Assembly (NCBI GenBank): GCA_013694635.1
Contig: JACDCA010000244.1
Coordinates: forward strand, 1 to 18,399
DNA: 18,399 bases
Direction: 5' to 3'
From: Acidobacteriota bacterium
GTDB taxonomy: Bacteria > Acidobacteriota > Vicinamibacteria > Vicinamibacterales > 2-12-FULL-66-21
This document shows, piece by piece, positions 7,166 through 14,088 of this stretch; position 1 is the stretch's first letter; each line of letters opens with the position of its first letter. The notes under the pieces are model-generated. The model did not search any database. It was given only the letters and a program-made list of their open reading frames with translations, and had not been told where the DNA came from. Position numbers and translations under genes: made by a program.

Positions 7166-8694
7166 ACCTCCCCGACCTCGTCCGCGCGGTGGCGGCACAC
7201 GTGCCATTCGGCGCGCTGCTGTCTGAGGCGGAGAGCCTGCCGGCCGTGCCGGTGGGCGATGTCACGTACGACTCGCGGCACGTCAGTCCGGGCGTCGTGT
7301 TCGTGGCGTTGAAGGGAGTGAATGCAGATGGAGCGTCGTATGCCGCAGATGCGATGGCGCGCGGCGCCGCTGCGGTCTTCGCGGAATCGCCGCGACCGGC
7401 AGGCGCATCCGTTCCGTGGCTTCAGGTGCCCGACGCGCGCCTGGCACTGGCGGCGCTTGCGGCGGAGTTTCACGGGCGCCCAAGCGAACAGCTGACCCTG
7501 GTGGGGATCACCGGCACGAACGGGAAGACCACGACGTCATACCTTCTCGCGTCCATTTTCGAGGCGGCTGGAATCACGTGCGGGCGCATCGGGACGGTCG
7601 GTCATCGCATCGGCAACCGCGAGTATCCGGCGGCGCGGACCACACCGGAAGCGCCCGAGCTGCAGCGCATGTTGCGCGACATGGTCGAACAGGGATGTGG
7701 TGCGTGCGTGATGGAGGTGTCGTCCCATGCGCTCGCGCTGCGTCGTGCGGATCACCTGCGGTTCGCTGCGGGCATCTTCACGAACCTGACACGCGATCAT
7801 CTCGACTTCCATGACGACATGGAGGAGTACTTCGTCGCGAAGCGCCGGCTGTTCGAACTGCTGCCCGAAGACGCGGTTGCGATCACCAACGCGGACGACC
7901 CGCGCGGCGCCGATTTCGCCGCCGCCGCGCGCCGCCCCGTCACCTACGCGATCGACACCCCCGCCGACGTCAGGCCGGGTCCGCTGAGTCTGTCACTGGA
8001 CGGGTTGTCATTCGAGGCGCGGACACCCCGCGGGACGCTGCACCTGAAGTCTCCTCTCGTCGGTCGTCCGAATGCCTACAACATCCTGGCCGCGGCGGCG
8101 ACCGCGACGGCGCTGGACCTGCCGTTTAGCGCCATCGAAACGGGCGTGAGCCGTCTCACCAACGTGCCGGGGCGTTTTCAAGTCGTGTCGCAAGCTTCCG
8201 ACGAAGTGCGAGTGGTTGTGGACTACGCGCACACCGACGACGCGCTGAAGAACCTTCTGGAGACCGCCCGTCCGCTGGCGCCCGGCCGCGTCATCACGGT
8301 GTTCGGCTGTGGAGGGGATCGCGACAAGACAAAACGGCCTTTGATGGGGGCGGTCGCGGCGCGCCTCAGCGACGTGATCGTCGTGACCTCCGACAATCCG
8401 CGTTCGGAGAATCCCGAACAGATCATCGAAGACATCAAGCGCGGGATCGTTCTTCCCGCGGACCGGGTCGGTACGGGCGGACAGCGCCCGGAGGCACCGC
8501 TGTGCCTGTCGATTCCGGACCGCAAGCAGGCGATCGAACGCGCCGTGAGGGACGCCCGCCCTGGCGATCTCGTGCTCGTCGCCGGCAAGGGTCACGAGAA
8601 ATACCAGGTGATCGGCGAACGGACCCTGCCGTTCGACGACGTGGATGTTGCCCGCACTGCGCTCGCGCAGCGCCGAGCCTCGCGGGTTTCGTAG
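7162..8694 (+). CDS. murE: MurE, UDP-MurNAc-L-Ala-D-Glu:meso-diaminopimelate ligase
   Basis: 510 aa, typical MurE length. It adds the third residue of the stem peptide using ATP, in the cytoplasm. Visible: N-terminal UDP-binding domain with DSRHVSPGVVFVAL (37-50), P-loop GITGTNGKTTT (115-125), EVSSHAL (185-191), the lysine likely carbamylated (K227 in YFVAKRR), GRPNAYNILAA (301-311), VPGRFQ (335-340), YAHTDDALKN (355-364) and GCGGDRDKTKRP (382-393). The specificity loop reads DNPR (411-414), the signature of meso-diaminopimelate rather than lysine enzymes, so the organism has mDAP-type peptidoglycan. GTG start in a GTGA overlap with ftsI. Confidence 0.96.
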   Translation: MNLPDLVRAVAAHVPFGALLSEAESLPAVPVGDVTYDSRHVSPGVVFVALKGVNADGASYAADAMARGAAAVFAESPRPAGASVPWLQVPDARLALAALAAEFHGRPSEQLTLVGITGTNGKTTTSYLLASIFEAAGITCGRIGTVGHRIGNREYPAARTTPEAPELQRMLRDMVEQGCGACVMEVSSHALALRRADHLRFAAGIFTNLTRDHLDFHDDMEEYFVAKRRLFELLPEDAVAITNADDPRGADFAAAARRPVTYAIDTPADVRPGPLSLSLDGLSFEARTPRGTLHLKSPLVGRPNAYNILAAAATATALDLPFSAIETGVSRLTNVPGRFQVVSQASDEVRVVVDYAHTDDALKNLLETARPLAPGRVITVFGCGGDRDKTKRPLMGAVAARLSDVIVVTSDNPRSENPEQIIEDIKRGIVLPADRVGTGGQRPEAPLCLSIPDRKQAIERAVRDARPGDLVLVAGKGHEKYQVIGERTLPFDDVDVARTALAQRRASRVS

Positions 8695-8699
8695 CCAAC

Positions 8700-10100
8700 G
8701 TGCCGCCGGTGTCGCTCACCGCAGGGGTTTTCGCGGCCGCCGCCGGTGGACGGTTGGCGTCCGGGAACGCGGCGACGGCGATCGGCCCTGTGTCGATCGA
8801 CACGCGGACGCTGGCGGCCGGCGACTTCTTCGTCGCGCTGCGCGGCGAGCGGTTCGACGGCGAGGCGTTCGTCGAGGAAGCACTGCGAAAGGGAGCCGCG
8901 GGTGTGCTCGTGCGGGACGCTGCGCTGGCGGGGGCAGCGACAGGGGCGGTGGTGGTGGAGGCGGCCGACACCACCAGGGCGCTGCAAGATGCCGGGCGAT
9001 TCGTTCGGAGAGAGTCGCGGGCGCGCGTCGTGGCAATTACGGGCAGCGCAGGAAAGACCACGACGAAGGAAATCTCGGCGGATCTGCTGTCGGCGAAGTA
9101 CCAGGTCTTTCGGAATAAGGGGAATCTGAATAACCACATCGGGCTTCCGCTATCGCTGCTGGAACTGCGGAGCGGCCCCGACATCGCGGTGGTCGAACTC
9201 GGTATGAACCATCCTGGCGAAATCCGGACGCTCGTCGGCATCGCGGAACCAGAGGTCCGCGTCTGGACGAACGTGGGTGACGCGCACATCGGGTTCTTCG
9301 CGTCTGCCGATGCCATCGCCGATGCCAAGGCGGAGCTGCTCGACGACGCGCGTCCAGGCGATGTGCTCGTGGCCAACGCCGACGACGCGCGGCTCATCGC
9401 CCGTGCCGCCTCGTTCCCCGGTCGCACAGTCACGTTCGGCATCGAATCGGACGCGGACGTCCGCGCCGTGGATGTGGAGTCTCGCGGTCTCGACGGCACG
9501 CGGGCCACCGTGCGCACCCCAACCGGCGAGTTTCCGCTCCGGTCGCCTCTGCTCGGCTTGGGAAATCTTTCGAACGCGCTGGCAGCCACGGCCGTGGCGG
9601 TGACGTTCGACGTCCCGCTTTCCGCCATCGCGGAAACGATCGCTGCGCTGAAACCCGCGCACCATCGCGGGGAGCTGCTGCGCCTTCCGGGAGGGCTGAC
9701 GCTCGTCGACGACTCGTACAACTCCAGCCCGGCGGCGCTGAGCCAGTCACTCGACACGATGGCGGCCGCCACCGGCAGCGCGAGGAAGCTCGCCATCCTC
9801 GGCGAAATGCTGGAGCTCGGTGCGCACGCGACGCGCCTGCACGAGGAGTCGGGCGCTCGTGCAGCGGGAGCAGGTCTCGATCTTCTGATTACTGTTGGAA
9901 ATGACGCCGCGCGTGCGATGGCCGACGCGGCGATTCGTGCCGGGATGCGTGCAGCTGCAGTGTTCCATGTGCCGGATGCCGGGCAGGCGGCCGACCTGGC
10001 CATGCAGCGCACGCGTCCCGGCGACCTCGTTCTTGTCAAGGGGTCGCGGGGTATCGGGCTCGACGCGGTGGTACGGCGGCTCAAGGCGGAGTACGCCTGA
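8700..10100 (+). CDS. murF: MurF, UDP-MurNAc-tripeptide:D-Ala-D-Ala ligase
   Basis: 466 aa from GTG at 8700; a second in-frame GTG at 8709 is possible. The frame stays open far into murE, but the upstream part translates to Arg-rich shadow sequence, and family alignment (VSLTAGVFAAAAGG...VSIDTRTLAAGDFFVAL) starts right after 8700. Motifs: P-loop ITGSAGKTTTKE (113-124), GNLNNHIGLPL (141-151), ELGMNHPGEI (166-175), GLGNLSNALAA (286-296), DDSYNSSP (337-344), ILGEMLELG (366-374) and VKGSRG (446-451). It adds D-Ala-D-Ala to complete UDP-MurNAc-pentapeptide. It lies 5 nt after murE and shares one base with mraY (TGATG). Ribosome binding site weak. Confidence 0.94.
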   Translation: MPPVSLTAGVFAAAAGGRLASGNAATAIGPVSIDTRTLAAGDFFVALRGERFDGEAFVEEALRKGAAGVLVRDAALAGAATGAVVVEAADTTRALQDAGRFVRRESRARVVAITGSAGKTTTKEISADLLSAKYQVFRNKGNLNNHIGLPLSLLELRSGPDIAVVELGMNHPGEIRTLVGIAEPEVRVWTNVGDAHIGFFASADAIADAKAELLDDARPGDVLVANADDARLIARAASFPGRTVTFGIESDADVRAVDVESRGLDGTRATVRTPTGEFPLRSPLLGLGNLSNALAATAVAVTFDVPLSAIAETIAALKPAHHRGELLRLPGGLTLVDDSYNSSPAALSQSLDTMAAATGSARKLAILGEMLELGAHATRLHEESGARAAGAGLDLLITVGNDAARAMADAAIRAGMRAAAVFHVPDAGQAADLAMQRTRPGDLVLVKGSRGIGLDAVVRRLKAEYA

Positions 10101-11191
10101 TGCTGTACTACCTCCATCACTTCAGCGGCTACGTCCCGATCCTCAACGTCACGCGCTACATCACGTTCCGGACAGCGGCCGCGAGCATCACCGCGCTGGC
10201 GATCGGCCTCTTTCTCGGGCCGTTCATGATCCGCAAGCTGCGCGAGTTTCAGGTCGGGCAGGTGATCCGCCAGGAAGGCCCGGCGACGCATCGCACCAAG
10301 GCCGGCACGCCGACGATGGGCGGCGTGCTCATTCTCACTTCGGCCATCGTTCCGACGCTGCTGTGGGCGAACTTGGAGAACGCGTACATCTGGGTGGCGG
10401 TTTTAGCGACGCTGGCGTTCGGTGCGGTGGGGTTCGCCGACGACTACCTGAAGATCGTCAGGCGATCGCACCACGGCCTCCGACCCCGTTACAAGCTGGC
10501 GTGGCAGTTCCTCATCGCGCTCGGCGTCGGACTCGCATTGCTGGTGCTGTCGACGACCGAACCGCCCCTCTACAACACCCGGCTCGTCTTTCCATTCTTC
10601 AAGCGCTTCATCCCCGACCTCGGCTGGGTGTACGTCGGGTTCGCGATGCTCGTGCTGGTTTTCACGAGCAACGCCGTCAATCTGACCGATGGCCTCGATG
10701 GCCTCGCGATCAGTGTTTTCGCGGTCGCGGCCGGCGCTTACACGGCGCTCTCGTACATCAGCGGTCACCGCGACTTTGCCGACTACCTGCAAATTGCTCG
10801 GTTCTCGCCTCTGAGTGGAGAATTGTCGATTTTCTGCGGTGCCCTCGCCGGCGCCAGCCTTGGCTTCCTCTGGTGGAATTCCTATCCGGCGGAAATCTTC
10901 ATGGGCGACGTGGGATCCCTGGGCCTCGGCGGTGCCATCGGTACCGTCGCACTGCTGATCAAGCAGGAGTTCCTCCTCGCAATCGTTGGCGGCGTCTTCG
11001 TTCTCGAGGCGATGTCGGTCATCGTTCAGGTCGGTTCGTTCAAGCTCACCGGCAAGCGCGTTTTCCGGATGGCGCCACTCCATCACCACTTCGAGCTGAT
11101 CGGCTGGAGCGAACCGAAGGTGATTACCCGCTTCGTGATCGCCGCGATCGTGTTCGCCCTCTTCAGTCTCACGACACTCAAGCTCAGATGA
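10100..11191 (+). CDS. mraY: MraY, phospho-MurNAc-pentapeptide transferase
   Basis: 363 aa, the family's normal length, with about ten membrane helices. It moves phospho-MurNAc-pentapeptide from UDP to undecaprenyl phosphate, making lipid I at the inner face of the membrane. Active-site features are intact: GTPTMGG (69-75), the DDY pair (114-116), NLTDGLDG (194-201), AEIFMGDVGSL (264-274, with the metal-binding Asp270) and the HHHFEL loop (328-333). ATG start, overlapping the murF stop by one base; its own stop overlaps murD (ATGA). Confidence 0.97.
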   Translation: MLYYLHHFSGYVPILNVTRYITFRTAAASITALAIGLFLGPFMIRKLREFQVGQVIRQEGPATHRTKAGTPTMGGVLILTSAIVPTLLWANLENAYIWVAVLATLAFGAVGFADDYLKIVRRSHHGLRPRYKLAWQFLIALGVGLALLVLSTTEPPLYNTRLVFPFFKRFIPDLGWVYVGFAMLVLVFTSNAVNLTDGLDGLAISVFAVAAGAYTALSYISGHRDFADYLQIARFSPLSGELSIFCGALAGASLGFLWWNSYPAEIFMGDVGSLGLGGAIGTVALLIKQEFLLAIVGGVFVLEAMSVIVQVGSFKLTGKRVFRMAPLHHHFELIGWSEPKVITRFVIAAIVFALFSLTTLKLR

Positions 11192-12567
11192 CCGCTCACG
11201 TCTTCTCCGTTCGCGGCAAACGCGTCACCGTCGTCGGTGCGGCCCGCAGCGGTATCGCGGCGGCACACCTCCTCGTTGGCCGCGGCGCCACGGTGACCCT
11301 GACCGACACGCGCGAAGAGATCGCCGACGCGGATGGATTGCGCTCTGCGGGCGTGCGGCTCGAGCTCGGCCGGCATGACGCCACGACGTTCAGTGCCTCG
11401 GACTTGATCGTGCTGAGCCCCGGCGTCCCCGCGACGATGGCCGAGGTCGCGGCGGCGCGCGCCGCAGGCGTGCCCGTCATCGGCGAGATGGAACTGGCCG
11501 CCCGGTGGCTGCGCGGCCGGATCGTCGCGATCACAGGCACCAAGGGGAAGTCGACGACGACGACGTTGACGGGGCGGATGCTCGCGGCGGGCGGACACAA
11601 GGTCCTCGTCGGCGGCAACATCGGCAACGCGCTGAGTGCGCAGGTCGAGGACTCGACCGATCAGACGATCCACGTCGTGGAAGCGAGCAGCTTTCAGCTC
11701 GAAACCATCGAGCGCTTCCGGCCGTGGATCGCGGTCCTGCTGAACTTTTCACCCGATCACCTCGACCGTCACGCGGACGAGCATGAGTACGCGGCGGCGA
11801 AGTCGCGCATTTTCGTCAACCAGACGGCCGACGACTGGGCTGTTCTCAATGCAGATGACGTGTCGGTCGCGCGGATGGCGGCGGACGCGGTGTCTCGAAG
11901 GCTGCTGTTCTCCATGACCGATTCACTGGCGTCCGGCGTACTGGTTCAGGGGGATTCGATCGTGCGGCGCACCGCAGAGGGGGACACGCCGCTCGTGCCC
12001 CTTGCATCGGTGCGGCTCCTCGGCCGCCACCTGATCGCTGACGTGCTCGCGGCGTCGGCCGTCGCCTCGCTCGCGGGCGTGGATGCGGCCGCGATGACCG
12101 AAGCCGTCGAACAGTTCACGGGCCTCGAGCATGCGCTCGAACCGGTGGCGGAGTTCGGCGGCGTCATGTTCGTGAACGATTCGAAGGCCACCAACATCGA
12201 GGCCGCGCGCCGTGCCATCGAGAGCTTCGACTCAGTCGTGGTCATCCTCGGGGGCCGGTTCAAGGGCGGGGACTTCGCCGATCTGCGCCAGTCGCTCGTC
12301 GACCGGCGCGCGAGCGTGGTGGCGATCGGCGAGTCGCAGGACCTGGTGGTGAACGCGCTCGCGGGCGCGGTGCCGATCCACCGGGCATCGGATCTGGGCG
12401 CGGCGGTTCGAACGGCATTCGCGTCCGCGGCGCCCGGCGCCGCGGTGGTGCTCGCGCCGGCGTGCGCGAGCTTCGACATGTTCAGCGATTACGCCGAGCG
12501 CGGCCGCGTGTTCAAACAGGAAGTGCGGCGGTTAGAGGAGGAGTGGAAGAACGCACGTGAGCAGTGA
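11188..12567 (+). CDS. murD: MurD, UDP-MurNAc-L-alanine:D-glutamate ligase with atypical ATP-site residues
   Basis: 459 aa (E. coli 438). It adds D-Glu to UDP-MurNAc-L-Ala in the cytoplasm. Seen: N-terminal Rossmann-like domain VTVVGAARSGIAAA (13-26), P-loop GTKGKSTTT (117-125), GGNIGNAL (142-149), EASSFQLE (165-172), SPDHLDRH (188-195), probable carbamylated K205, NDSKATN (330-336), GGRFKGGDF (355-363) and APACASFDMFSDYAERG (423-439). Odd: the usual HNxxN of the central domain reads HLIAD (281-285), and GLPHR reads GLEHA (312-316), so two Asn and one Arg conserved across Mur ligases are absent; MurC, MurE and MurF here keep the matching residues. The ATG overlaps the mraY stop (ATGA); the same frame runs on upstream through mraY but only as shadow. 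The stop codon lies inside the left arm of an inverted repeat. Confidence 0.94.
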   Translation: MTAHVFSVRGKRVTVVGAARSGIAAAHLLVGRGATVTLTDTREEIADADGLRSAGVRLELGRHDATTFSASDLIVLSPGVPATMAEVAAARAAGVPVIGEMELAARWLRGRIVAITGTKGKSTTTTLTGRMLAAGGHKVLVGGNIGNALSAQVEDSTDQTIHVVEASSFQLETIERFRPWIAVLLNFSPDHLDRHADEHEYAAAKSRIFVNQTADDWAVLNADDVSVARMAADAVSRRLLFSMTDSLASGVLVQGDSIVRRTAEGDTPLVPLASVRLLGRHLIADVLAASAVASLAGVDAAAMTEAVEQFTGLEHALEPVAEFGGVMFVNDSKATNIEAARRAIESFDSVVVILGGRFKGGDFADLRQSLVDRRASVVAIGESQDLVVNALAGAVPIHRASDLGAAVRTAFASAAPGAAVVLAPACASFDMFSDYAERGRVFKQEVRRLEEEWKNAREQ

Positions 12568-12689
12568 GCAGTCATCAGTCCGGCTGGTGCGGTGAAGAAC
12601 CGTCCGCTGGGAACGCAGGCTGCCCCGGCCTGCGAGGGTGGTGTCTTTGCCCCCGTCCGGCTGATGACTGCTGACTGCTGACACGTGCG
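12552..12689. repeat. Long inverted repeat flanking the murD 3' end, MITE- or REP-like
   Basis: The left arm (12552-12578) and the reverse complement of the right arm (12661-12689) share CGCACGTG at the outer end and AGCAGTCATCAG at the inner end. Across 27 aligned positions there is one mismatch plus a 2-nt indel. The loop is 82 nt and holds its own hairpin (12614-12634). The arms contain an internal AGCAGT repeat. The murD stop TGA (12565-12567) and last codons are inside the left arm. No transposase is present and I see no clear target duplication, so its nature is uncertain: small non-autonomous element, extragenic palindrome or transcript-end structure. Confidence 0.65.
12614..12634. repeat. 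Hairpin inside the inverted-repeat loop
   Basis: CGCAGGC (12614-12620) and GCCTGCG (12628-12634) form a perfect 7-bp stem with a 7-nt loop. No run of T follows, so it is not an intrinsic terminator of standard form. Confidence 0.55.
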
Positions 12690-12690
12690 A

Positions 12691-12719
12691 CCCGCCTACG
12701 CGCTACGCGCTACGGCGGG
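12691..12719. repeat. CCCGCC/GGCGGG palindrome enclosing CTACGCG direct repeats
   Basis: CCCGCC (12691-12696) pairs with GGCGGG (12714-12719). The segment between is built from tandem copies of a 7-nt unit (TACGCGC, TACGCGC, TAC). It begins two bases after the right arm of the preceding inverted repeat. It looks like an extragenic repeat; no function can be read from it. Confidence 0.5.
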
Positions 12720-12724
12720 CAAGC

Positions 12725-12761
12725 GTGCCCGTGATGTGCAGTTGCATGCACGCTCGGGCAC
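12725..12761. repeat. Two-tier hairpin in the murD-ftsW gap
   Basis: GTGCCCG (12725-12731) pairs with CGGGCAC (12755-12761). Inside it GTGCA (12736-12740) pairs with TGCAC (12747-12751) around a 6-nt loop, with a small internal bulge (4/3 nt) between the two stems. Its right edge runs into the GCAC tandem repeats. Confidence 0.5.
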
Positions 12762-12816
12762 TTAAGCACTTAAGCACTGAGCACGAAGCACTTAGCACTT
12801 TAGCACTGAGCACTTT
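12758..12816 (+). repeat. Degenerate tandem repeat of a 7-8 nt GCACTTA unit, eight copies
   Basis: Units start at 12758, 12766, 12774, 12781, 12788, 12795, 12803 and 12810. They read GCACTTAA, GCACTTAA, GCACTGA, GCACGAA, GCACTTA, GCACTTTA, GCACTGA and GCACTTT. All keep GCAC and most keep the following T. The block is richer in A and T than anything near it, which marks it off from the flanking coding sequence. Unit length varies by one base, as expected from replication slippage. It contains no long reading frame of its own. Confidence 0.75.
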
Positions 12817-12842
12817 GTCGGCCCAAGCGGCGGGTGTCTTTA

Positions 12843-12936
12843 GGCGCGCACAGCGCGCCGCGCCGGAAACGGAGCGGGGCAAGGGGCCCCCGCGAGCGAC
12901 GGCGACGGGGGGTCCCGGCGGGGCGAAGCCCCCCGG
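12843..12936. repeat. Run of three GC-rich hairpins upstream of ftsW
   Basis: First, GGCGCGC (12843-12849) pairs with GCGCGCC (12853-12859) around ACA. Second, GCGGGG (12874-12879) pairs with CCCCGC (12888-12893). Third, GGGGC (12920-12924) pairs with GCCCC (12928-12932) around GAA, extended by CCGG on each side (12915-12918 and 12933-12936) with one bulged C. The last ends only a few bases before the possible ftsW starts, so it may affect access to the ribosome binding site. No T-tract follows any of them. Confidence 0.5.
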
Positions 12937-12954
12937 AATATGAGGCGGCGGAGT

Positions 12955-14088
12955 ATGGCGCGAAAACTCAAATCCGACAAATTGCTCTTCACCGCCACGC
13001 TGCTGCTGGTGTGCACGAGCGTTGTCATGGTGTACAGCGCATCGGCCGTGATGGCGGCGCAGGATTGGAACAATCCGTATCTCTTCCTGTTCAAGCAGGC
13101 GACCTGGGCGCTCCTCGGTCTGCTGATCGTGCAGCTGATCATGCGGATCGATTATCACAACTACCGGCAGCCGGTCGTGATCTACACGGCGCTGGCGATC
13201 GTGTGCATCGCCCTGATCGCCGTGTTGTTCGGACGACCCGTCAAGGGAGCGAACCGCTGGCTCCACATCTTGGGTCTCGGCGTCCAGCCATCGGAGCTGG
13301 CCAAGCTGTGCGTCGTCGTCTTCGTCGCCGCGCTCCTCGAGCGGCGGATGGAGCGCATCGACGAACCGGCGCACGCGCTGGTGCCGATCGGCGGCGTACT
13401 CGGCGTGATCGTCGGATTGATCCTCGTCCAGCCGGATCTCGGCACGGCGGTATCGATCGTGACGATCGTCGCCGTCATGATTTTTGCCGCGGGCATCAAC
13501 TACCGGTACGTCACCGGCCTCGCGCTGGTGGCGCTGCCGACGCTCGGCGTTCTCATCTGGACATCCGAGTACCGCTGGAAGCGCGTGGCTGCGTTCATGG
13601 ACCCATGGAAGGACCCGCTCGGCGACGGGTTCCAGATGATCCAGTCGATGATCGCCGTCAGCACCGGGGGGATTTTCGGCCGCGGCCTGATGGCCGGCGT
13701 GCAGAAACTCTTCTACCTGCCTGAGCCTCACAACGATTTCATTTACGCGGTGATCTCCGAAGAGCTCGGCCTCGTCGGAGCGACCGTCCTGCTGGCCTGC
13801 TTCTGCGTGATCACATGGCGCGGACTGCGCACCGCCATGCGCGCGCCGGACCGGTTCGGCGCCTTCCTCGCGCTCGGCTTGACGACGATGGTCGCGTTCC
13901 AGGCGTTTTTCAACGTCAGCGTTGTGCTCGGTTTGCTGCCGACGAAAGGGATTCCGCTCCCGTTCGTGAGCTACGGCGGTTCGTCGCTGCTGATCAATCT
14001 CGTGGGGATGGGGATCCTGCTGAACGTGTCGCAGCACGCGTCAGCCTCCCGTGTCGTCACCGTGGCGCTTCAACCGGCGGATGCATGA
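12955..14088 (+). CDS. ftsW: FtsW, SEDS-family septal peptidoglycan glycosyltransferase
   Basis: 377 aa from ATG at 12955, chosen because GAGG (12942-12945) sits 9 nt upstream and the protein then opens MARKLKSDKLL; ATG at 12940 would add five residues (MRRRS). About ten membrane helices. SEDS signatures: GANRWLHILGLGVQPSELAK (98-117), QPDLGTA (159-165), the HNDFIYAVISEELG block (259-272) with the conserved Asp261 thought to be catalytic, and the C-terminal GIPLPFVSYGGSSLL (332-346). It polymerises lipid II into glycan strands at the septum with FtsI. RodA is the main alternative, but the place in the dcw cluster directly before murG supports FtsW. Its stop overlaps murG (ATGA). It follows the repeat-filled gap, so its transcription may be set apart from mraZ-murD. 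Confidence 0.93.
   Translation: MARKLKSDKLLFTATLLLVCTSVVMVYSASAVMAAQDWNNPYLFLFKQATWALLGLLIVQLIMRIDYHNYRQPVVIYTALAIVCIALIAVLFGRPVKGANRWLHILGLGVQPSELAKLCVVVFVAALLERRMERIDEPAHALVPIGGVLGVIVGLILVQPDLGTAVSIVTIVAVMIFAAGINYRYVTGLALVALPTLGVLIWTSEYRWKRVAAFMDPWKDPLGDGFQMIQSMIAVSTGGIFGRGLMAGVQKLFYLPEPHNDFIYAVISEELGLVGATVLLACFCVITWRGLRTAMRAPDRFGAFLALGLTTMVAFQAFFNVSVVLGLLPTKGIPLPFVSYGGSSLLINLVGMGILLNVSQHASASRVVTVALQPADA

Larger units (their letters stand above)
12568..12954 (+). other. Non-coding gap between murD and ftsW
   Basis: This is the only long break in an otherwise packed cluster. It holds, in order, most of the inverted repeat, an inner hairpin, a CCCGCC palindrome, a two-tier hairpin, eight GCAC tandem repeats and three GC-rich hairpins. 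I see no protein gene: the short open frames across it are built from the repeats. I see no convincing promoter: the best pair, TTGTCG (12815-12820) and TTTAGG (12839-12844), is poor. Whether ftsW-ftsA is read through from upstream or has its own promoter is unknown. Confidence 0.7.

Noticed and set aside
4988..7207. 739-codon open frame on the minus strand opposite ftsI
   Set aside because: It is exactly antisense to a gene with all PBP motifs, is rich in Arg, Asp and Gly without domain features, and is a normal by-product of GC-rich codon use.
8502..8699. Upstream extension of the murF frame
   Set aside because: The frame is open but lies inside murE and reads as Arg/Pro-rich shadow; MurF similarity begins after 8700.
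8435..10291. 618-codon open frame on the minus strand opposite murE/murF
   Set aside because: Ser/Ala/Arg-rich low-complexity translation with no motif; the plus strand encodes intact MurE and MurF.
9895..11187. Long upstream extension of the murD frame (apparent 890-aa fusion)
   Set aside because: It overlaps all of mraY and part of murF out of frame; MurD similarity begins at the ATG at 11188, in a standard ATGA overlap.
12758..12816. CRISPR array
   Set aside because: Units are only 7-8 nt, contiguous and without spacers; no cas genes are present.
12815..12844. Possible promoter before ftsW
   Set aside because: TTGTCG and TTTAGG match consensus at four and three positions with an 18-bp spacer; too weak in this base composition.
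12725..12943. Small open frame of 72 codons in the murD-ftsW gap
   Set aside because: Built from tandem repeats and hairpins, with no ribosome binding site or protein-like composition.
12703..14037. 444-codon open frame on the minus strand opposite ftsW
   Set aside because: His/Asp/Arg-rich shadow of the ftsW membrane helices that runs into repeat sequence; no recognisable domain.
13815..14084. Upstream extension of the murG frame
   Set aside because: It lies inside ftsW in another frame; MurG begins at ATG 14085 with the GGGTGGH motif ten residues in.
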